64,000 bases of DNA from Methylobacterium mesophilicum (GTDB taxonomy: Bacteria; Pseudomonadota; Alphaproteobacteria; Rhizobiales; Beijerinckiaceae): the NCBI RefSeq assembly GCF_022179445.1, contig NZ_BPQU01000017.1:1-64000 (forward strand), written 5' to 3'. The notes under the pieces were generated by a model. The model was not told the DNA's origin. It saw nothing but the letters and a program-made list of their open reading frames with translations, and ran no database searches. Shown here piece by piece: positions 7,977 through 17,144 of this stretch. The translations under genes and the position numbers were made by a program. Each line of letters starts with the position of its first letter. The stretch's first letter is position 1.

Positions 7977-10118
7977 CTAGAACCGTGCGGTCAAGAATAA
8001 CCGTATGTTCCGGCCCGGCAGCAGGATCTCGTCCTTCTTGAACGAGGTCGAGTTGCGGATGTCGGCGTCGAGCAGGTTCCGGCCCTGCACCCCGAGGGTG
8101 ATCGCGCTCGCGCCATAGACCGCCGGATCGACCGCCTTGGTGTAGCTCAGCTCGGCGCGCAGGTCGTCGTAGCCGGGGGTGGGGGTCTCGAACAGGGCAG
8201 TCGCCTGGTGGTCGAAGGCGTGGAGCAGGTTCACCCGTGCGAACCAGCCGTCCGCCCGCAGGTAGACGCCGCCGCCGAGTCGGTAGGGCGGGATGCGCGG
8301 CACGTTGGTGCCGTTGTCGAACTGGGCGCGCACGAAGTCGAACTGCGCCTCGACGCCGGCGAAGCCGTCGCCGACCGGCAGGAGATCGTACTGGCCGATG
8401 ATCTCGGCGCCGTAGAAGGTGGCGTTCTGCTGCTGGTAGACGATCTGCCGGTTCTCGGTGCCGCTGCCGCAGGACGCGAAGTCGTCGTCGCAAGCGAGCC
8501 CGGTGAAGTTGCGGTAGATGAAGCCGGTATAGCGCGTGTAGTAGCCGGTGGCGTCGAGGCGCAGCGGCCCCTCCGCGCGGCGGATGCTGGCCTCCACCGT
8601 GCGGGCGCGCTCCTTCTTGAGGTCCGGATTGCCGATCTCGAAGGTCGCGGTGGCATCGTGCGGCCCCTGCGAGAACAGCTCGTAGCCGGTGGGCCCGCGC
8701 TCGACATAGGAGCCGTTGAGGCTCGCCACGAAGCCGAAGGGCAGGTCCTGGAGGGCGCCGATGCTGGCGCTCTTCGGGGCGAAGCGCCGGGTCCGGGCGT
8801 ACTGGAACGGATCCTGCCCATCGACCGGGGCGTAGTCCGCGGGGAACTGCGCCGCGATGCTCGACAGCCGGTCCACCTCGTAGCGGCCGGCCGCCTGCAG
8901 CCGCGTGCCGGGGCGCAGTTCCAATTCCTCGAACAGGTAGACCGCGTTGGCCCGGGACTCGGTCTTGGGCAGGAACGATTCGAGCTGGGTGTTGATCACC
9001 CGCCGGTCCGACTGGAAGCCGAGTGCGCCGGTGAGCCGGCCGAACGGCGTGTCGACCGGGACGTGCTGGAGTTCCAGGCGCCCCTCGGCCTCGCGGTTCT
9101 TGAAGATCGCCTGGACGCCCTCGATCCCGTCCTCGCCGATGCCGACCTCGTTGTGGCGGTAGACCGAGTAGCCCGCCCAGTAGCGGATCACCTCGAACGG
9201 GCCGTCCAGCGGCCGGTACTCGCCCCGCGACAGGACCCGGTCCTGGTTCGGGGTCAGGCGGGTGCGGTCCTGCTCGGCCACGCCGCCCGGGATCGCGTAG
9301 ATCGCGTCGTAGTGGCTGAACGAGAGGCCGACGAAGCCGCGGTCGCCGATCGCCGAGATGCCGACCGCGCCGCCCTGCGACTCGTTGTAGGAGTTGCGCT
9401 GAATGCCGCCGGGGATCGCGTAGCTGTCGTTGGCGGTCCGGAACCCGTCGGCATGGACTGCGATCCCGTCGGCCCCGGCATCCACCGTGGCGGCGCCGAG
9501 CCGGCCGTTGTCGACGCTGGAAAAGCCGCTGGTGACCTGCCCCTGCACGCCGTTGGCCGGGATGAAGGTCGGCACCCGATTGTTGTCGGCCGAGACCACG
9601 CCGCCGATGGCCCCGGAGCCGTAGCGCAGGGTCGCGGGACCGCGGATCACCTCGATCCGGTCGGAGACCAGCGGGTTCACCGGGACCGCGTGGTCCTCGC
9701 CGAGATCCGAGACGCCGCCGTTGACGATGCCGTTCTCCTGGATCCGCACCCGAGCGTTGTCGAGGCCGCGGATGATCGGCCGCGAGGCCGCGCCCGGCGC
9801 GTAGGTGGTGGAGGAGATGCCGGGCCGGTCGAACAAGGCGTCGCCCAGGGTCCGGGGCTGGTCGCGGGCGATCTGGTCCTGGGTCACCACGGTGACGGGT
9901 GAGAAGGTGTTGGTCGCCACCGGCAGGATGCCGGTCTGGAGCGGGGCCGCATTCCCGACCGTGGGATGGCCGGTCTGGATCGGGCTGGGGCTGGTGACGC
10001 TGATCTCGTCGAGGGCGACGGCCGGCTGCGCCCGCGCCGGAGCGGCGAGCAGGCCGGCAGAGACCGGGGCCGACAGGATCGTGCCGGCCAGGGCGGCGAG
10101 GCGGAGGGTCGGTGTCAT
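7977..10118 (-). CDS. ZnuD-like TonB-dependent receptor (probable zinc uptake)
   Basis: A 713-residue outer-membrane receptor with a signal peptide ending near AAPARAQ. The plug domain includes TLGDALFDRPGISSTTYAPG, SRPIIRGLDNARVRIQENG and the block GEDHAVPVNPLVSDRIEVIR followed by GPATLRYGSGAIGGVV, the pattern typical of ZnuD zinc receptors. The barrel ends with the aromatic terminus IRLFLTARF. It is transcribed away from a COG0523 GTPase gene, and the intervening 185 bp carry several GTTATA-type palindromes resembling Zur operators. Zinc as substrate is inferred from the family pattern plus this context; a cobalt or metallophore ligand is possible. Confidence 0.85.
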   Translation of the reverse strand: MTPTLRLAALAGTILSAPVSAGLLAAPARAQPAVALDEISVTSPSPIQTGHPTVGNAAPLQTGILPVATNTFSPVTVVTQDQIARDQPRTLGDALFDRPGISSTTYAPGAASRPIIRGLDNARVRIQENGIVNGGVSDLGEDHAVPVNPLVSDRIEVIRGPATLRYGSGAIGGVVSADNNRVPTFIPANGVQGQVTSGFSSVDNGRLGAATVDAGADGIAVHADGFRTANDSYAIPGGIQRNSYNESQGGAVGISAIGDRGFVGLSFSHYDAIYAIPGGVAEQDRTRLTPNQDRVLSRGEYRPLDGPFEVIRYWAGYSVYRHNEVGIGEDGIEGVQAIFKNREAEGRLELQHVPVDTPFGRLTGALGFQSDRRVINTQLESFLPKTESRANAVYLFEELELRPGTRLQAAGRYEVDRLSSIAAQFPADYAPVDGQDPFQYARTRRFAPKSASIGALQDLPFGFVASLNGSYVERGPTGYELFSQGPHDATATFEIGNPDLKKERARTVEASIRRAEGPLRLDATGYYTRYTGFIYRNFTGLACDDDFASCGSGTENRQIVYQQQNATFYGAEIIGQYDLLPVGDGFAGVEAQFDFVRAQFDNGTNVPRIPPYRLGGGVYLRADGWFARVNLLHAFDHQATALFETPTPGYDDLRAELSYTKAVDPAVYGASAITLGVQGRNLLDADIRNSTSFKKDEILLPGRNIRLFLTARF

Positions 10119-10129
10119 CGTGACTCACA

Positions 10130-10145
10130 CAGTGTTATATCGTTT
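10130..10145. promoter_or_regulatory. Zur-like operator before the znuD-like gene
   Basis: The sequence cagtgttatatcgttt lies 12 bp before the receptor start codon (at 10118, opposite strand). It shares the GTTATA(T/A)CGTTT core with the perfect palindrome at 10278-10293. A weaker related sequence, aaacgttacaccattac, lies at 10208-10224 between the two. Assignment to Zur is inference from the zinc-type genes on both sides. Confidence 0.5.
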
Positions 10146-10277
10146 CATTCACGCTCCACACGGGATGGACGCAAGTGCCGATCGCGCCTCCCATCGCGAT
10201 CGGCCGGAAACGTTACACCATTACAACAGGCGCGCCCGCTAGCCCCGCGCTTCAGATTCCGGCCGCGCTTGAATTTG

Positions 10278-10293
10278 AAACGTTATAACGTTT
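10278..10293. promoter_or_regulatory. Perfect 16-bp palindrome, Zur-like operator of the GTPase gene
   Basis: AAACGTTATAACGTTT is a perfect palindrome 10 bp before the GTPase start codon, the placement expected for a repressor site. Its GTTATAAC core matches the general shape of proteobacterial Zur boxes. With the site at 10130-10145 it makes this a divergent, probably zinc-repressed, promoter region. Confidence 0.6.
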
Positions 10294-10303
10294 TGTTTTG
10301 TGT

Positions 10304-11521
10304 ATGGCCAAGCCCGATCCCCGCCTTCCCGTCACCGTGCTGTCCGGATTCCTGGGAGCCGGCAAGACGACCCTGCTCAACCATGTGCTCAACAATCGCG
10401 ACGGCCGCCGGGTCGCCGTGATCGTCAACGACATGAGCGCGGTGAACATCGATGCCGACCTCGTGCGGGCCGGCGGCGCCGACCTCTCCCGGACCAACGA
10501 GACGCTGGTGGAGATGACCAACGGCTGCATCTGCTGCACCCTGCGGGACGACCTGCTGAACGAGGTCCGCCGCCTGTCCGAGGCGGGGCGGTTCGACGAC
10601 CTGCTGATCGAGGGCACCGGCATCGCCGAGCCACTGCCGATCGCCTCGACCTTCCCGTTCCGGGACGAGGCCGGCCGCTCGCTCTCGGATCTCGCCCGCC
10701 TCAACACGATGGTGACAGTGGTCGACGCCGTGAACCTACTGAAGGATTACGGCTCGGCCGCCTTCCTGCGCGAGCGCGGCGAGTCCGCGGGCGCCAAGGA
10801 TACCCGCACCCTGGTCGATCTGCTGGTGGAGCAGATCGAGTTCGCCGACGTGGTGGTGATCAACAAGGCACGCGACGTCTCGGAGGCGCACCGCGCCCTG
10901 GTCCGCGCGGTGGTGCGCGGCCTGAACGCCGACGCCCGCATCCCGGAGGTCGATCACGGGCGTGCGCCCCTCGACGCGGTCCTCGATACCGGGCTGTTCG
11001 ACGAGGCGAAGGCGCAGAGCCACCCGCTCTGGTTCCAGGAATTGTACGGCGCCCACGACCACGTGCCGGAGACCGAGGAATACGGGATCTCGTCGTTCGT
11101 CTACCGGGCCCGGCGGCCGTTCGATCCGGAGCTGTTCAACGCCTTCGTCAACGCGACCTGGCCGGGCCTGATCCGGGCCAAGGGCCATTTCTGGCTGGCG
11201 ACGCGGCCGGACTGGGTCGGGGACTTTTCCTTGGCCGGCGCGGTGGCGCGGATCTCCGCGATGGGGTTCTGGTGGTCGGCGGTGCCGCGCCGGCGCTGGC
11301 CGGAGGCGCCCGAGTTCCAGGAGCGACTCGACGCGGTCTGGAGCGAGGTCTGGGGCGACCGGCGCCAGGAACTGGTCTTCATCGGCACCGGCATGGACCG
11401 GGACACGCTCATCGCGGCCCTGGATGCGTGCCTGGTGAAGGCCGGCGACGGGGAGGTGTTCGACCCCGAAGCCTATCGCGACCTGCCGGACCCGTTCCCG
11501 GCCTGGCGCCGGGCGGCCTGA
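10304..11521 (+). CDS. COG0523-family metal-chaperone GTPase (CobW/ZigA-like)
   Basis: A 405-residue cytoplasmic G3E-family GTPase, thought to deliver a metal (here probably zinc) to client proteins using GTP. The Walker A motif [16 protein letters not shown] opens the protein. The family metal-binding motif GCICC is in [14 protein letters not shown], and the guanine-recognition motif is INKARD, a variant of NKxD. The C-terminal CobW_C domain starts near [16 protein letters not shown]. The ATG at 10304 is preferred over a TTG two codons upstream. The Zur-like palindrome just upstream and the divergent znuD-like receptor point to the zinc-starvation branch (ZigA/ZagA/YeiR type) rather than cobalamin synthesis. 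Confidence 0.88.
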   Translation: MAKPDPRLPVTVLSGFLGAGKTTLLNHVLNNRDGRRVAVIVNDMSAVNIDADLVRAGGADLSRTNETLVEMTNGCICCTLRDDLLNEVRRLSEAGRFDDLLIEGTGIAEPLPIASTFPFRDEAGRSLSDLARLNTMVTVVDAVNLLKDYGSAAFLRERGESAGAKDTRTLVDLLVEQIEFADVVVINKARDVSEAHRALVRAVVRGLNADARIPEVDHGRAPLDAVLDTGLFDEAKAQSHPLWFQELYGAHDHVPETEEYGISSFVYRARRPFDPELFNAFVNATWPGLIRAKGHFWLATRPDWVGDFSLAGAVARISAMGFWWSAVPRRRWPEAPEFQERLDAVWSEVWGDRRQELVFIGTGMDRDTLIAALDACLVKAGDGEVFDPEAYRDLPDPFPAWRRAA

Positions 11522-11533
11522 GCCGGTAGCCCG

Positions 11534-12166
11534 TCAGACCGGGATCGCCTCGACCTCGTCCTCGGCCTCGGCATCGATCTCCGCGTCGACATCGGTGAGC
11601 TGACCGGAGGCGCCGGCCGCCTCGGCGAGGCCGCGGGCGGCCTTGCGCAGGAGCTTGCGCAGGCGGCGTCGGTCGGTCTTGTCGAGATGGTCGAGCAACT
11701 CGGCCTCGACATCCTCCTGGATCCGCTCGATGGCCTCGGCCTTCGCCAGGCCGGCCTCGGTGAGCTGCACCCGCACGACGCGGCCGTCACCCGATTCGGC
11801 CCGGCGCTCCACGATGCCGAGAGCCGCGAGCCGGGTGACCGTCTTGGACGCGGTCGGCGGGCGGACCCGCAGGAGGGCGGCGAGGTCGCCCATCGTCATG
11901 GTGCCGGCGGAGGCGAGGGCCTGGACCACCTGTTCCTGCCCGGCGAACAGGCCGAGCTTGGCCAGCCGGTCACCGGTGCGCGCGCGGTGCAGGCGCGCGG
12001 CCTGCACCAGGGCCCAGCCGACGCTGCGCACGCCGGGCGGCCGCATCTTCTTGGACGATCCTTCGGACGCACCCGCGTCCTTGGTCTCGCGATCACGTTT
12101 CTGCTTGTCGCCCACCGGAGCGCCCGCATCTATGCCGGCGGCCGCCGGACCATCCTGAACCTGCAC
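11534..12166 (-). CDS. MarR-family transcriptional regulator
   Basis: A 210-residue regulator with a winged helix in the middle: LASAGTMTMGDLAALLRVRPPTASKTVTRLAALGIVERR spans the DNA-binding helices, and the wing SGDGRVVRVQLTEAGLAKAE follows. The N-terminal 40 residues are charged, low-complexity and not part of the fold, and the C-terminal 35 residues are very acidic. The GTG at 12166 is the longest start; the ATG at residue 41 (12046) would give a more typical MarR length. It converges on the GTPase gene with 12 bp between stops. Its targets are not visible. Confidence 0.8.
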   Translation of the reverse strand: MQVQDGPAAAGIDAGAPVGDKQKRDRETKDAGASEGSSKKMRPPGVRSVGWALVQAARLHRARTGDRLAKLGLFAGQEQVVQALASAGTMTMGDLAALLRVRPPTASKTVTRLAALGIVERRAESGDGRVVRVQLTEAGLAKAEAIERIQEDVEAELLDHLDKTDRRRLRKLLRKAARGLAEAAGASGQLTDVDAEIDAEAEDEVEAIPV

Positions 12167-12251
12167 CGTCCACTCCCGTCCCGAGGCCGCCCGGGTTCCT
12201 GTGGCGCGGGCCGGTGACGGTGCGATGACGGGGGCCGAAAACGCCCTGCAC

Positions 12252-12641
12252 TCAACAGGGCATCAAGCGCTTCAGCCGGTCAAGGATGTCCTCGCCCGTG
12301 CACGGACGGGCGATGAAGTCGGCGTGGGCGGGCATCCGGGCCGGATCGGGCGCGGCCCGCCCGGACACGATGAGAATCGGCAGTTGCGGGCGGGCCTCGG
12401 CCACCGCGCTCGCCAGGTCGAAGCCGTCGGTCTTTCCCGAGAGCTGGACGTCCGTCACCAGGCCACAGATGTCAGGCCGCGCCTGCAGGATGCTGAGCGC
12501 CCGCTCGGCGGAAGCACATTGCACCGTGTCGTAACCGCCATCCTCCAGCACGTCCCCGAGGTCCATGATCGTCAGCGCCTCGTCCTCGACGAGGAGGATC
12601 ACCGGCCGATCGCCGCCCGAAACCGTCTGCTCGCTCGCCAC
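12252..12641 (-). CDS. Single-domain response regulator (receiver only)
   Basis: A 129-residue protein consisting of a CheY-like receiver with no output domain, probably a phosphorelay intermediate or protein-interaction regulator. The acidic pocket is VEDEA (Asp20 and Glu21), the phosphorylated residue is Asp64 in LVTDVQLSG, and the switch serine is Ser93 in ILIVSGR. The conserved Lys-Pro near the end is replaced by Arg112-Pro (FIARPCT), which could alter phosphorylation dynamics. No histidine kinase gene is adjacent. It is followed by the MarR gene on the same strand after an 85-bp gap. Confidence 0.82.
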   Translation of the reverse strand: MASEQTVSGGDRPVILLVEDEALTIMDLGDVLEDGGYDTVQCASAERALSILQARPDICGLVTDVQLSGKTDGFDLASAVAEARPQLPILIVSGRAAPDPARMPAHADFIARPCTGEDILDRLKRLMPC

Positions 12642-12773
12642 TGTGTACTCCCTCCGGCAGCGTCCGACCGCGAGGGCCGCCGCACGCGTTGTCAGCGGTG
12701 AGCCAACGGCAGAAACGGTTCCAGGTTGCAGGGCGGCGTGGCGACGGCTCGCGGGATCGTGTGGCGGATGCGC

Positions 12774-14042
12774 TCAGGCGAGCGCCGCGGCCCGCTCGGA
12801 GACGACGCCGACGACGGCCTCGATCAGCCGGTCGAGATCGGCGTCCGGAATGGTCAGGGCGGGGGTGAGATAGACGATGTCGCCGAACGGCCGCACCCAG
12901 ACGCCCCGGTCGAGGAAGCCGGTCTTGAGGGCGGCGAGGTCGGGCGGCGCCGCGAACTGCACCGCCCCGATGGCGCCCAGCACGCGGACATCCGCCACCC
13001 CGGGCAAGCCCTTCAGGCCGGACAACTCATCCGCGAGCCGGCGGGCGATGGCGCCGGCCTGCTTGAGGCGCGGCTCGGTCTCGAACAGGTCGAGGCTGGC
13101 ATTGGCCGCCGCGCAGGCCAGCGGATTGGCCATGAAGGTCGGGCCGTGCATCAAGGCCGCCGCCGGATCCTCGGACCAGAACGCCTCGAACACCTCCGTC
13201 CGGGCGATCGTGGCCGCCAGCGCCATGGTGCCGCCGGTGAGCGCCTTCGACAGGCACAGGATGTCCGGCACGATCCCGGCCTGCTCGCAGGCGAACAGGC
13301 TGCCGGTGCGCCCGAACCCGGTGAAGATCTCGTCGGCGATCAGCGGCAGGCCGTGTCGGCGGGCGAGGCGTGCGACGGTCGCCAGCACGTCCGGCGGGTG
13401 CAAGACCATGCCGCCCGCGCCCTGGACCAGCGGCTCGACAATCACGGCGGCCAGCGTCTCACGATTGGCGGCCAGAGCCGCATCCAGCGCCTCGGTCTCG
13501 GCCAGGCTCCTCGGCAGGTCACAAAAAACCTGGCTGGGCAGGTAAGCGCCGAACCGGCGATGCATGCCTTCCTCGGGGTCGCAGATCGACATCGCCCCCA
13601 TCGTGTCGCCGTGATAGCCGCCCCGGAACGCCAGCACCTTGGTCCGGCCGCTCACCCCGCGATTGAGCCACATCTGGGCCGCCATCTTCAGGGCGACCTC
13701 GACGGCGACCGAGCCCGAATCGCTCAGGAACACGTGGTCGAGGTCCCCCGGCAGCAGCGCGGCGAGCCGTGACGCCAGCCGCTCCGCCGGGGCATGGGTG
13801 AGGCCGCCGAACATCACGTGCGGCATCCGCGCCAGCTGGTCGGCCACGGCCCGGGCGATGTGGGGATGGTTGTAGCCGTGCACCGCCGTCCACCAGGACG
13901 CGATGCCGTCCACCAGCTCGCGGCCATTGGCCAGCATGATGCGGCTGCCAAGCGTCGCCACCGCCTTCAGGGGCGGAGCGGCCACGCGCATCTGCGTGTA
14001 GGGGCGCCAGAGATTCTGTTTCGAGGGTCGATCGGACGTCAT
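12774..14042 (-). CDS. bioA: Adenosylmethionine-8-amino-7-oxononanoate aminotransferase (biotin synthesis)
   Basis: A 422-residue PLP enzyme that converts KAPA to DAPA using S-adenosylmethionine as amino donor, the second-stage step of biotin synthesis. The family start LWRPYTQM is followed by the PLP-phosphate region SDSGSVAVEVALKMA, FRGGYHGDTMGAMS, the Asp of LIADEIFTGFGRTG, the Schiff-base Lys of CLSKALTGGTMALA, and HGPTFMANPLACAAA. The start was placed at MTSDRPSKQ; 28 further residues upstream are open but atypical. It is transcribed away from bioF 241 bp away. bioB and bioD are not in the window. Confidence 0.93.
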   Translation of the reverse strand: MTSDRPSKQNLWRPYTQMRVAAPPLKAVATLGSRIMLANGRELVDGIASWWTAVHGYNHPHIARAVADQLARMPHVMFGGLTHAPAERLASRLAALLPGDLDHVFLSDSGSVAVEVALKMAAQMWLNRGVSGRTKVLAFRGGYHGDTMGAMSICDPEEGMHRRFGAYLPSQVFCDLPRSLAETEALDAALAANRETLAAVIVEPLVQGAGGMVLHPPDVLATVARLARRHGLPLIADEIFTGFGRTGSLFACEQAGIVPDILCLSKALTGGTMALAATIARTEVFEAFWSEDPAAALMHGPTFMANPLACAAANASLDLFETEPRLKQAGAIARRLADELSGLKGLPGVADVRVLGAIGAVQFAAPPDLAALKTGFLDRGVWVRPFGDIVYLTPALTIPDADLDRLIEAVVGVVSERAAALA

Positions 14043-14283
14043 GGCGGAGGGATGGGCGGCAAGGCCGAAGTGGTCAAGCAGACGCGCGATGCGGCGCGTG
14101 AACCCGCCGAAGCCGCTTTGATCCACCGGAGACGGTAAGACAGGCGAATGGCGAGTAATGTTTGTTCTGTGCCGACGAAGCCTCCACGCCTAGGCGCCCG
14201 AAATCGCCCGAGCGTGACTTCTGCGGCTCCGCGCCGCTCGGCACCTTGACATCCACCGCCCCCGCGGCCCCATCACCCACCCG

Positions 14284-15417
14284 ATGGACAGCCTCGACGC
14301 CTTCGCCCGCACCAAACTCGACGCCCTGGAAGCCGGCAGCCTGCGGCGGCGGCTCACGCCGACCGAGCGCGGCACAGGGGCCGCGGCGTCGCGCCGGGGC
14401 AGGGCGCTCGTCTCGTTCTCGTGCAACGACTATCTCGGCCTGTCGCATCATCCGCGGGTGATCGGAGCCGCGCAGGAAGCCGCCGGCCGCTACGGGGCCG
14501 GGGCGGGCGGCTCGCGCCTCGTCACCGGCGACCATCCCTATCTGGGCGCCCTGGAGGAGGGACTCGCTCGCCACAAGGGCGCCGAGGCCGCCCTGGTGTT
14601 CGGCAGCGGCTACCTCGCCAATCTCGGAATCACCCCGGCGCTCGCCGGACACGGCGACCTCGTGGTGCTGGATGAACTCTCCCATGCCTGCATGTGGGCG
14701 GGGGCGCGGCTGTCGGGCGCCACGGTGCTGACCTTCCGCCACAACGATCCGGCCGACCTCGCGGACACACTCGCCGCGCACCGCCCGCACCACGCCCGCG
14801 CTCTGGTGCTCACCGAGCGGGTGTTCAGTATGGACGGCGACCGGGCGCCGCTCGGCGACCTGCTGGGTGTCGCGGAGGCCTTCGACGCCTGGACGCTGGT
14901 CGATGACGCCCACGGGATCGGCGTGGTCGAGGACGGGCCGCGGGCACCGCTGGAGATGGGCACGCTGTCGAAGGCGCTCGGCTCCTACGGCGGCTATCTC
15001 TGCGCCTCGCGGGCGGTGATCGACCTGATGACCAGCCGCGCCCGGAGCTTCGTCTACACCACCGGCCTGCCCCCGGCCTCGGCCGCCGCGGCCCTGGAAG
15101 CCCTGGCGATCCTGGAAGAGGAACCGGCCCGGCGCACCCGGCCGCTGGCGCTGGCCCAACGCTTCACCGCCCGCCTCGGCCTGCCCGAAGCCGAGAGCGC
15201 CGTGGTGCCAGTCCTGGTCGGCGACGCGCAGGCGGCGCTCGACATCTCCGCGGCCCTGGAGGCGGCCGGCTTCCTGGTCGTGGCGATCCGTCCCCCGACC
15301 GTACCGGCCGGGACCGCGCGGTTGCGGGTCGCATTCTCGGCGGCCCACACGGACGCGCAGGTCGATGCCCTGGCCGACGCGGTGGCGGCGCTGACCGGCC
15401 GCGCTTCCCGTCCCTGA
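14284..15417 (+). CDS. bioF: 8-amino-7-oxononanoate synthase (biotin synthesis)
   Basis: A 377-residue alpha-oxoamine synthase joining L-alanine with pimeloyl-ACP or pimeloyl-CoA to give KAPA. The diagnostic blocks are CNDYLGLSHHPRVI, GAGAGGSRLVTGDHPYLGAL, the PLP-stacking LDELSHACM, the Asp/His pair in LVDDAHGIGVVE and the Schiff-base Lys in GTLSKALGSYGGY. The C-terminus has VAIRPPTVPAGTARLRVAFSA, typical for the family, and the length is normal. The ATG lacks a strong ribosome binding site. It is the divergent partner of bioA; no BioR-like TTATNNATAA site was seen between them. Confidence 0.93.
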   Translation: MDSLDAFARTKLDALEAGSLRRRLTPTERGTGAAASRRGRALVSFSCNDYLGLSHHPRVIGAAQEAAGRYGAGAGGSRLVTGDHPYLGALEEGLARHKGAEAALVFGSGYLANLGITPALAGHGDLVVLDELSHACMWAGARLSGATVLTFRHNDPADLADTLAAHRPHHARALVLTERVFSMDGDRAPLGDLLGVAEAFDAWTLVDDAHGIGVVEDGPRAPLEMGTLSKALGSYGGYLCASRAVIDLMTSRARSFVYTTGLPPASAAAALEALAILEEEPARRTRPLALAQRFTARLGLPEAESAVVPVLVGDAQAALDISAALEAAGFLVVAIRPPTVPAGTARLRVAFSAAHTDAQVDALADAVAALTGRASRP

Positions 15418-15496
15418 GCGCCGACCCTATACCTCGTGGGCGACGCTCCCGCACAAGAGGAGCCGGCCGGCACAGATCAACCGTGAGGACGACGCC

Positions 15497-16006
15497 ATGG
15501 ACGCCACCGCTCTGCGAGCCCTCCAGGCTCCGATCAAGGACCAGTACCGGACGGCGCCGGATTCGGCGGTGATCACCCTGAAGGCCAAGGGTACCCTCGA
15601 CGACACCAAGATCGCCTGCAAGGTCGAGACCGGCCGCGCCATTGCGGAAGCCGGGCTCCACCCGGCCAGCGGCGGCTCCGGCCTCGAACTGTGCTCCGGG
15701 GACATGCTGCTCGAAGCTCTGGTCGCGTGCGCAGGCGTGACCCTCAAGGCGGTGGCGACGGCGCTCGAGATTCCGCTGCGCTCCGGCACGGTGATTGCGG
15801 AGGGCGACCTCGACTTTCGCGGAACGCTCGGCGTCGACAAGGAAGCCCCGGTGGGCTTCCGCAGCATTCGGCTGTTCTTCGCGTTGGACACCGACGCGTC
15901 CGAGGACAAACTCGCACAGCTGCTCAAGCTGACCGAGCGCTACTGCGTCGTGTTCCAGACCCTGAACCGCAAACCCGCGTTGTCGGTCGCCGTCACGTCG
16001 GCCTGA
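15497..16006 (+). CDS. OsmC-family protein
   Basis: A 169-residue protein of the OsmC/Ohr fold, which as a family reduces organic hydroperoxides with a cysteine pair. The two characteristic positions are in SGDMLLEALVACAGVTLKAV (helix Cys) and LTERYCVVFQTL (second Cys), with an additional Cys in LELCSGD. It is transcribed with the methyltransferase gene, only 12 bp downstream, and follows bioF by 80 bp, so the three may share a transcript. The substrate is unknown; it belongs to the broad OsmC group rather than being a clear Ohr. Confidence 0.8.
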   Translation: MDATALRALQAPIKDQYRTAPDSAVITLKAKGTLDDTKIACKVETGRAIAEAGLHPASGGSGLELCSGDMLLEALVACAGVTLKAVATALEIPLRSGTVIAEGDLDFRGTLGVDKEAPVGFRSIRLFFALDTDASEDKLAQLLKLTERYCVVFQTLNRKPALSVAVTSA

Positions 16007-16018
16007 GGGAAGACGACG

Positions 16019-16876
16019 ATGGCCGGCGACATCACCCAGACGGAATACTGGAACGGCGAGGTCGGCACCCGCTGGGCCCGCAATCAGGCGGTGCTCGACG
16101 CGGTGTTCGCACCGCTCACCGAGGCGCTGTTCACGCGCTTGACGCTCCAGTCGGGGCAATCCGTGCTCGATATCGGATGCGGCTCGGGCACCACGACCCT
16201 GGAGGCCGCCCGCCGGGTCGGTCAGCAGGGGACCGTGACCGGCGCGGACATCTCGGCGCCGCTGCTCGCAGTCGCCTGGGGCCGGGCTGAGGCGGAACCA
16301 CCTGGTGCCGCACCGATCCGATTCGTCGAGGCGGACGTAGAGAACGCCGATCTCGGAACCTACCGGCAGGCCTTGTCGCGGTTCGGCGTGATGTTCTTTC
16401 CGGATTCGGCCCGCGCCTTCGCCAACATCCGCCGGATGCTGCACCCCGGGGGGCGACTGACCTTCCTGTGCTGGCGGGCGCTGCCGGAAAACCTCTGGGT
16501 GACGGTGCCGCGCGATGCGGTGCTGCCGCTCCTGCCCGAGATCCCGCCGACCCCGCAACCGGATACGCCCGGTCCGTTCCGCTTCGCCGACGATGCGCGG
16601 CTGATCGCGCTGCTGCGTGACGCCGGTTTCGGGACCGTGACCTGCGACGCGATCGACCGGGACGTGGTGCTCGGCCGCGGGACCACCGATACCGAGGCGG
16701 CGGAGGCCGCCGCCCATGTCGCCATCAATCTCGGGCCGACGGCGCGTCTCGTCCGCGAGGCCGAGCCCGATCTGCGCGCCCGGGCCGAAGCCGCCGTCAC
16801 CGCGGCCCTGCACCCGCACGCGGAGGGCGGTATCGTCAGCCTGCGCGCCTCCTGCTGGCTGGTCCAGGCGGACTGA
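16019..16876 (+). CDS. Class I SAM-dependent methyltransferase
   Basis: A 285-residue methyltransferase. The SAM-binding motif I is VLDIGCGSGTTTLEAARRV, followed by the acidic turn VTGADISAPLL and motif II-like VEADVENADLG. The fold continues with RFGVMFFPDSARAFANIRR and LHPGGRLTFLCWR. It resembles the UbiE/Coq5-like group with a C-terminal variable domain. It begins 12 bp after the OsmC gene, pointing to an operon. The acceptor substrate cannot be inferred. Confidence 0.85.
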   Translation: MAGDITQTEYWNGEVGTRWARNQAVLDAVFAPLTEALFTRLTLQSGQSVLDIGCGSGTTTLEAARRVGQQGTVTGADISAPLLAVAWGRAEAEPPGAAPIRFVEADVENADLGTYRQALSRFGVMFFPDSARAFANIRRMLHPGGRLTFLCWRALPENLWVTVPRDAVLPLLPEIPPTPQPDTPGPFRFADDARLIALLRDAGFGTVTCDAIDRDVVLGRGTTDTEAAEAAAHVAINLGPTARLVREAEPDLRARAEAAVTAALHPHAEGGIVSLRASCWLVQAD

Positions 16877-16975
16877 CGAACGGCAGATCACCGCGGTTTC
16901 CGGTCGAACGACGAGGGGGCCGCCAGCACCGTCCTTCCCGAATGAAACGCAACCCTTTCCCGGGCGCCTGGAACG

Positions 16976-17101
16976 TCAGTGGACGGTGATCCGGGACTCA
17001 GCGCAGAAGACGCCGCCCAGCGGCACGATCGAGAAGCGATATTTCGGCGGCTTCGCGTCATCGTGTGCTGGGTCCAGGATCGCATTCCGCTGGCGCTGCA
17101 T
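16976..17101 (-). CDS. Small hypothetical protein (41 residues)
   Basis: A short open frame reading MQRQRNAILDPAHD and then KYRFSIVPLGGVFCAESRI before the stop. Third-codon G+C is high, as in real genes here, and the composition (several Ile, Phe, Val, Tyr) is unlike the Arg/Pro-rich shadows of other genes. There is no clear ribosome binding site and no family is recognised. It lies downstream of the gamma-glutamyltransferase gene on the same strand (44-bp gap). It may be a genuine small protein or a remnant. Confidence 0.35.
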   Translation of the reverse strand: MQRQRNAILDPAHDDAKPPKYRFSIVPLGGVFCAESRITVH

Positions 17102-17144
17102 GTGCCCGGTAAAGGGCGTCGCGCGAGCGGCGATCGCCCGCGAT

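Noticed and set aside
14074..15348. 424-codon frame opposite bioF
   Set aside because: Shadow of bioF, which has every family motif on the + strand.
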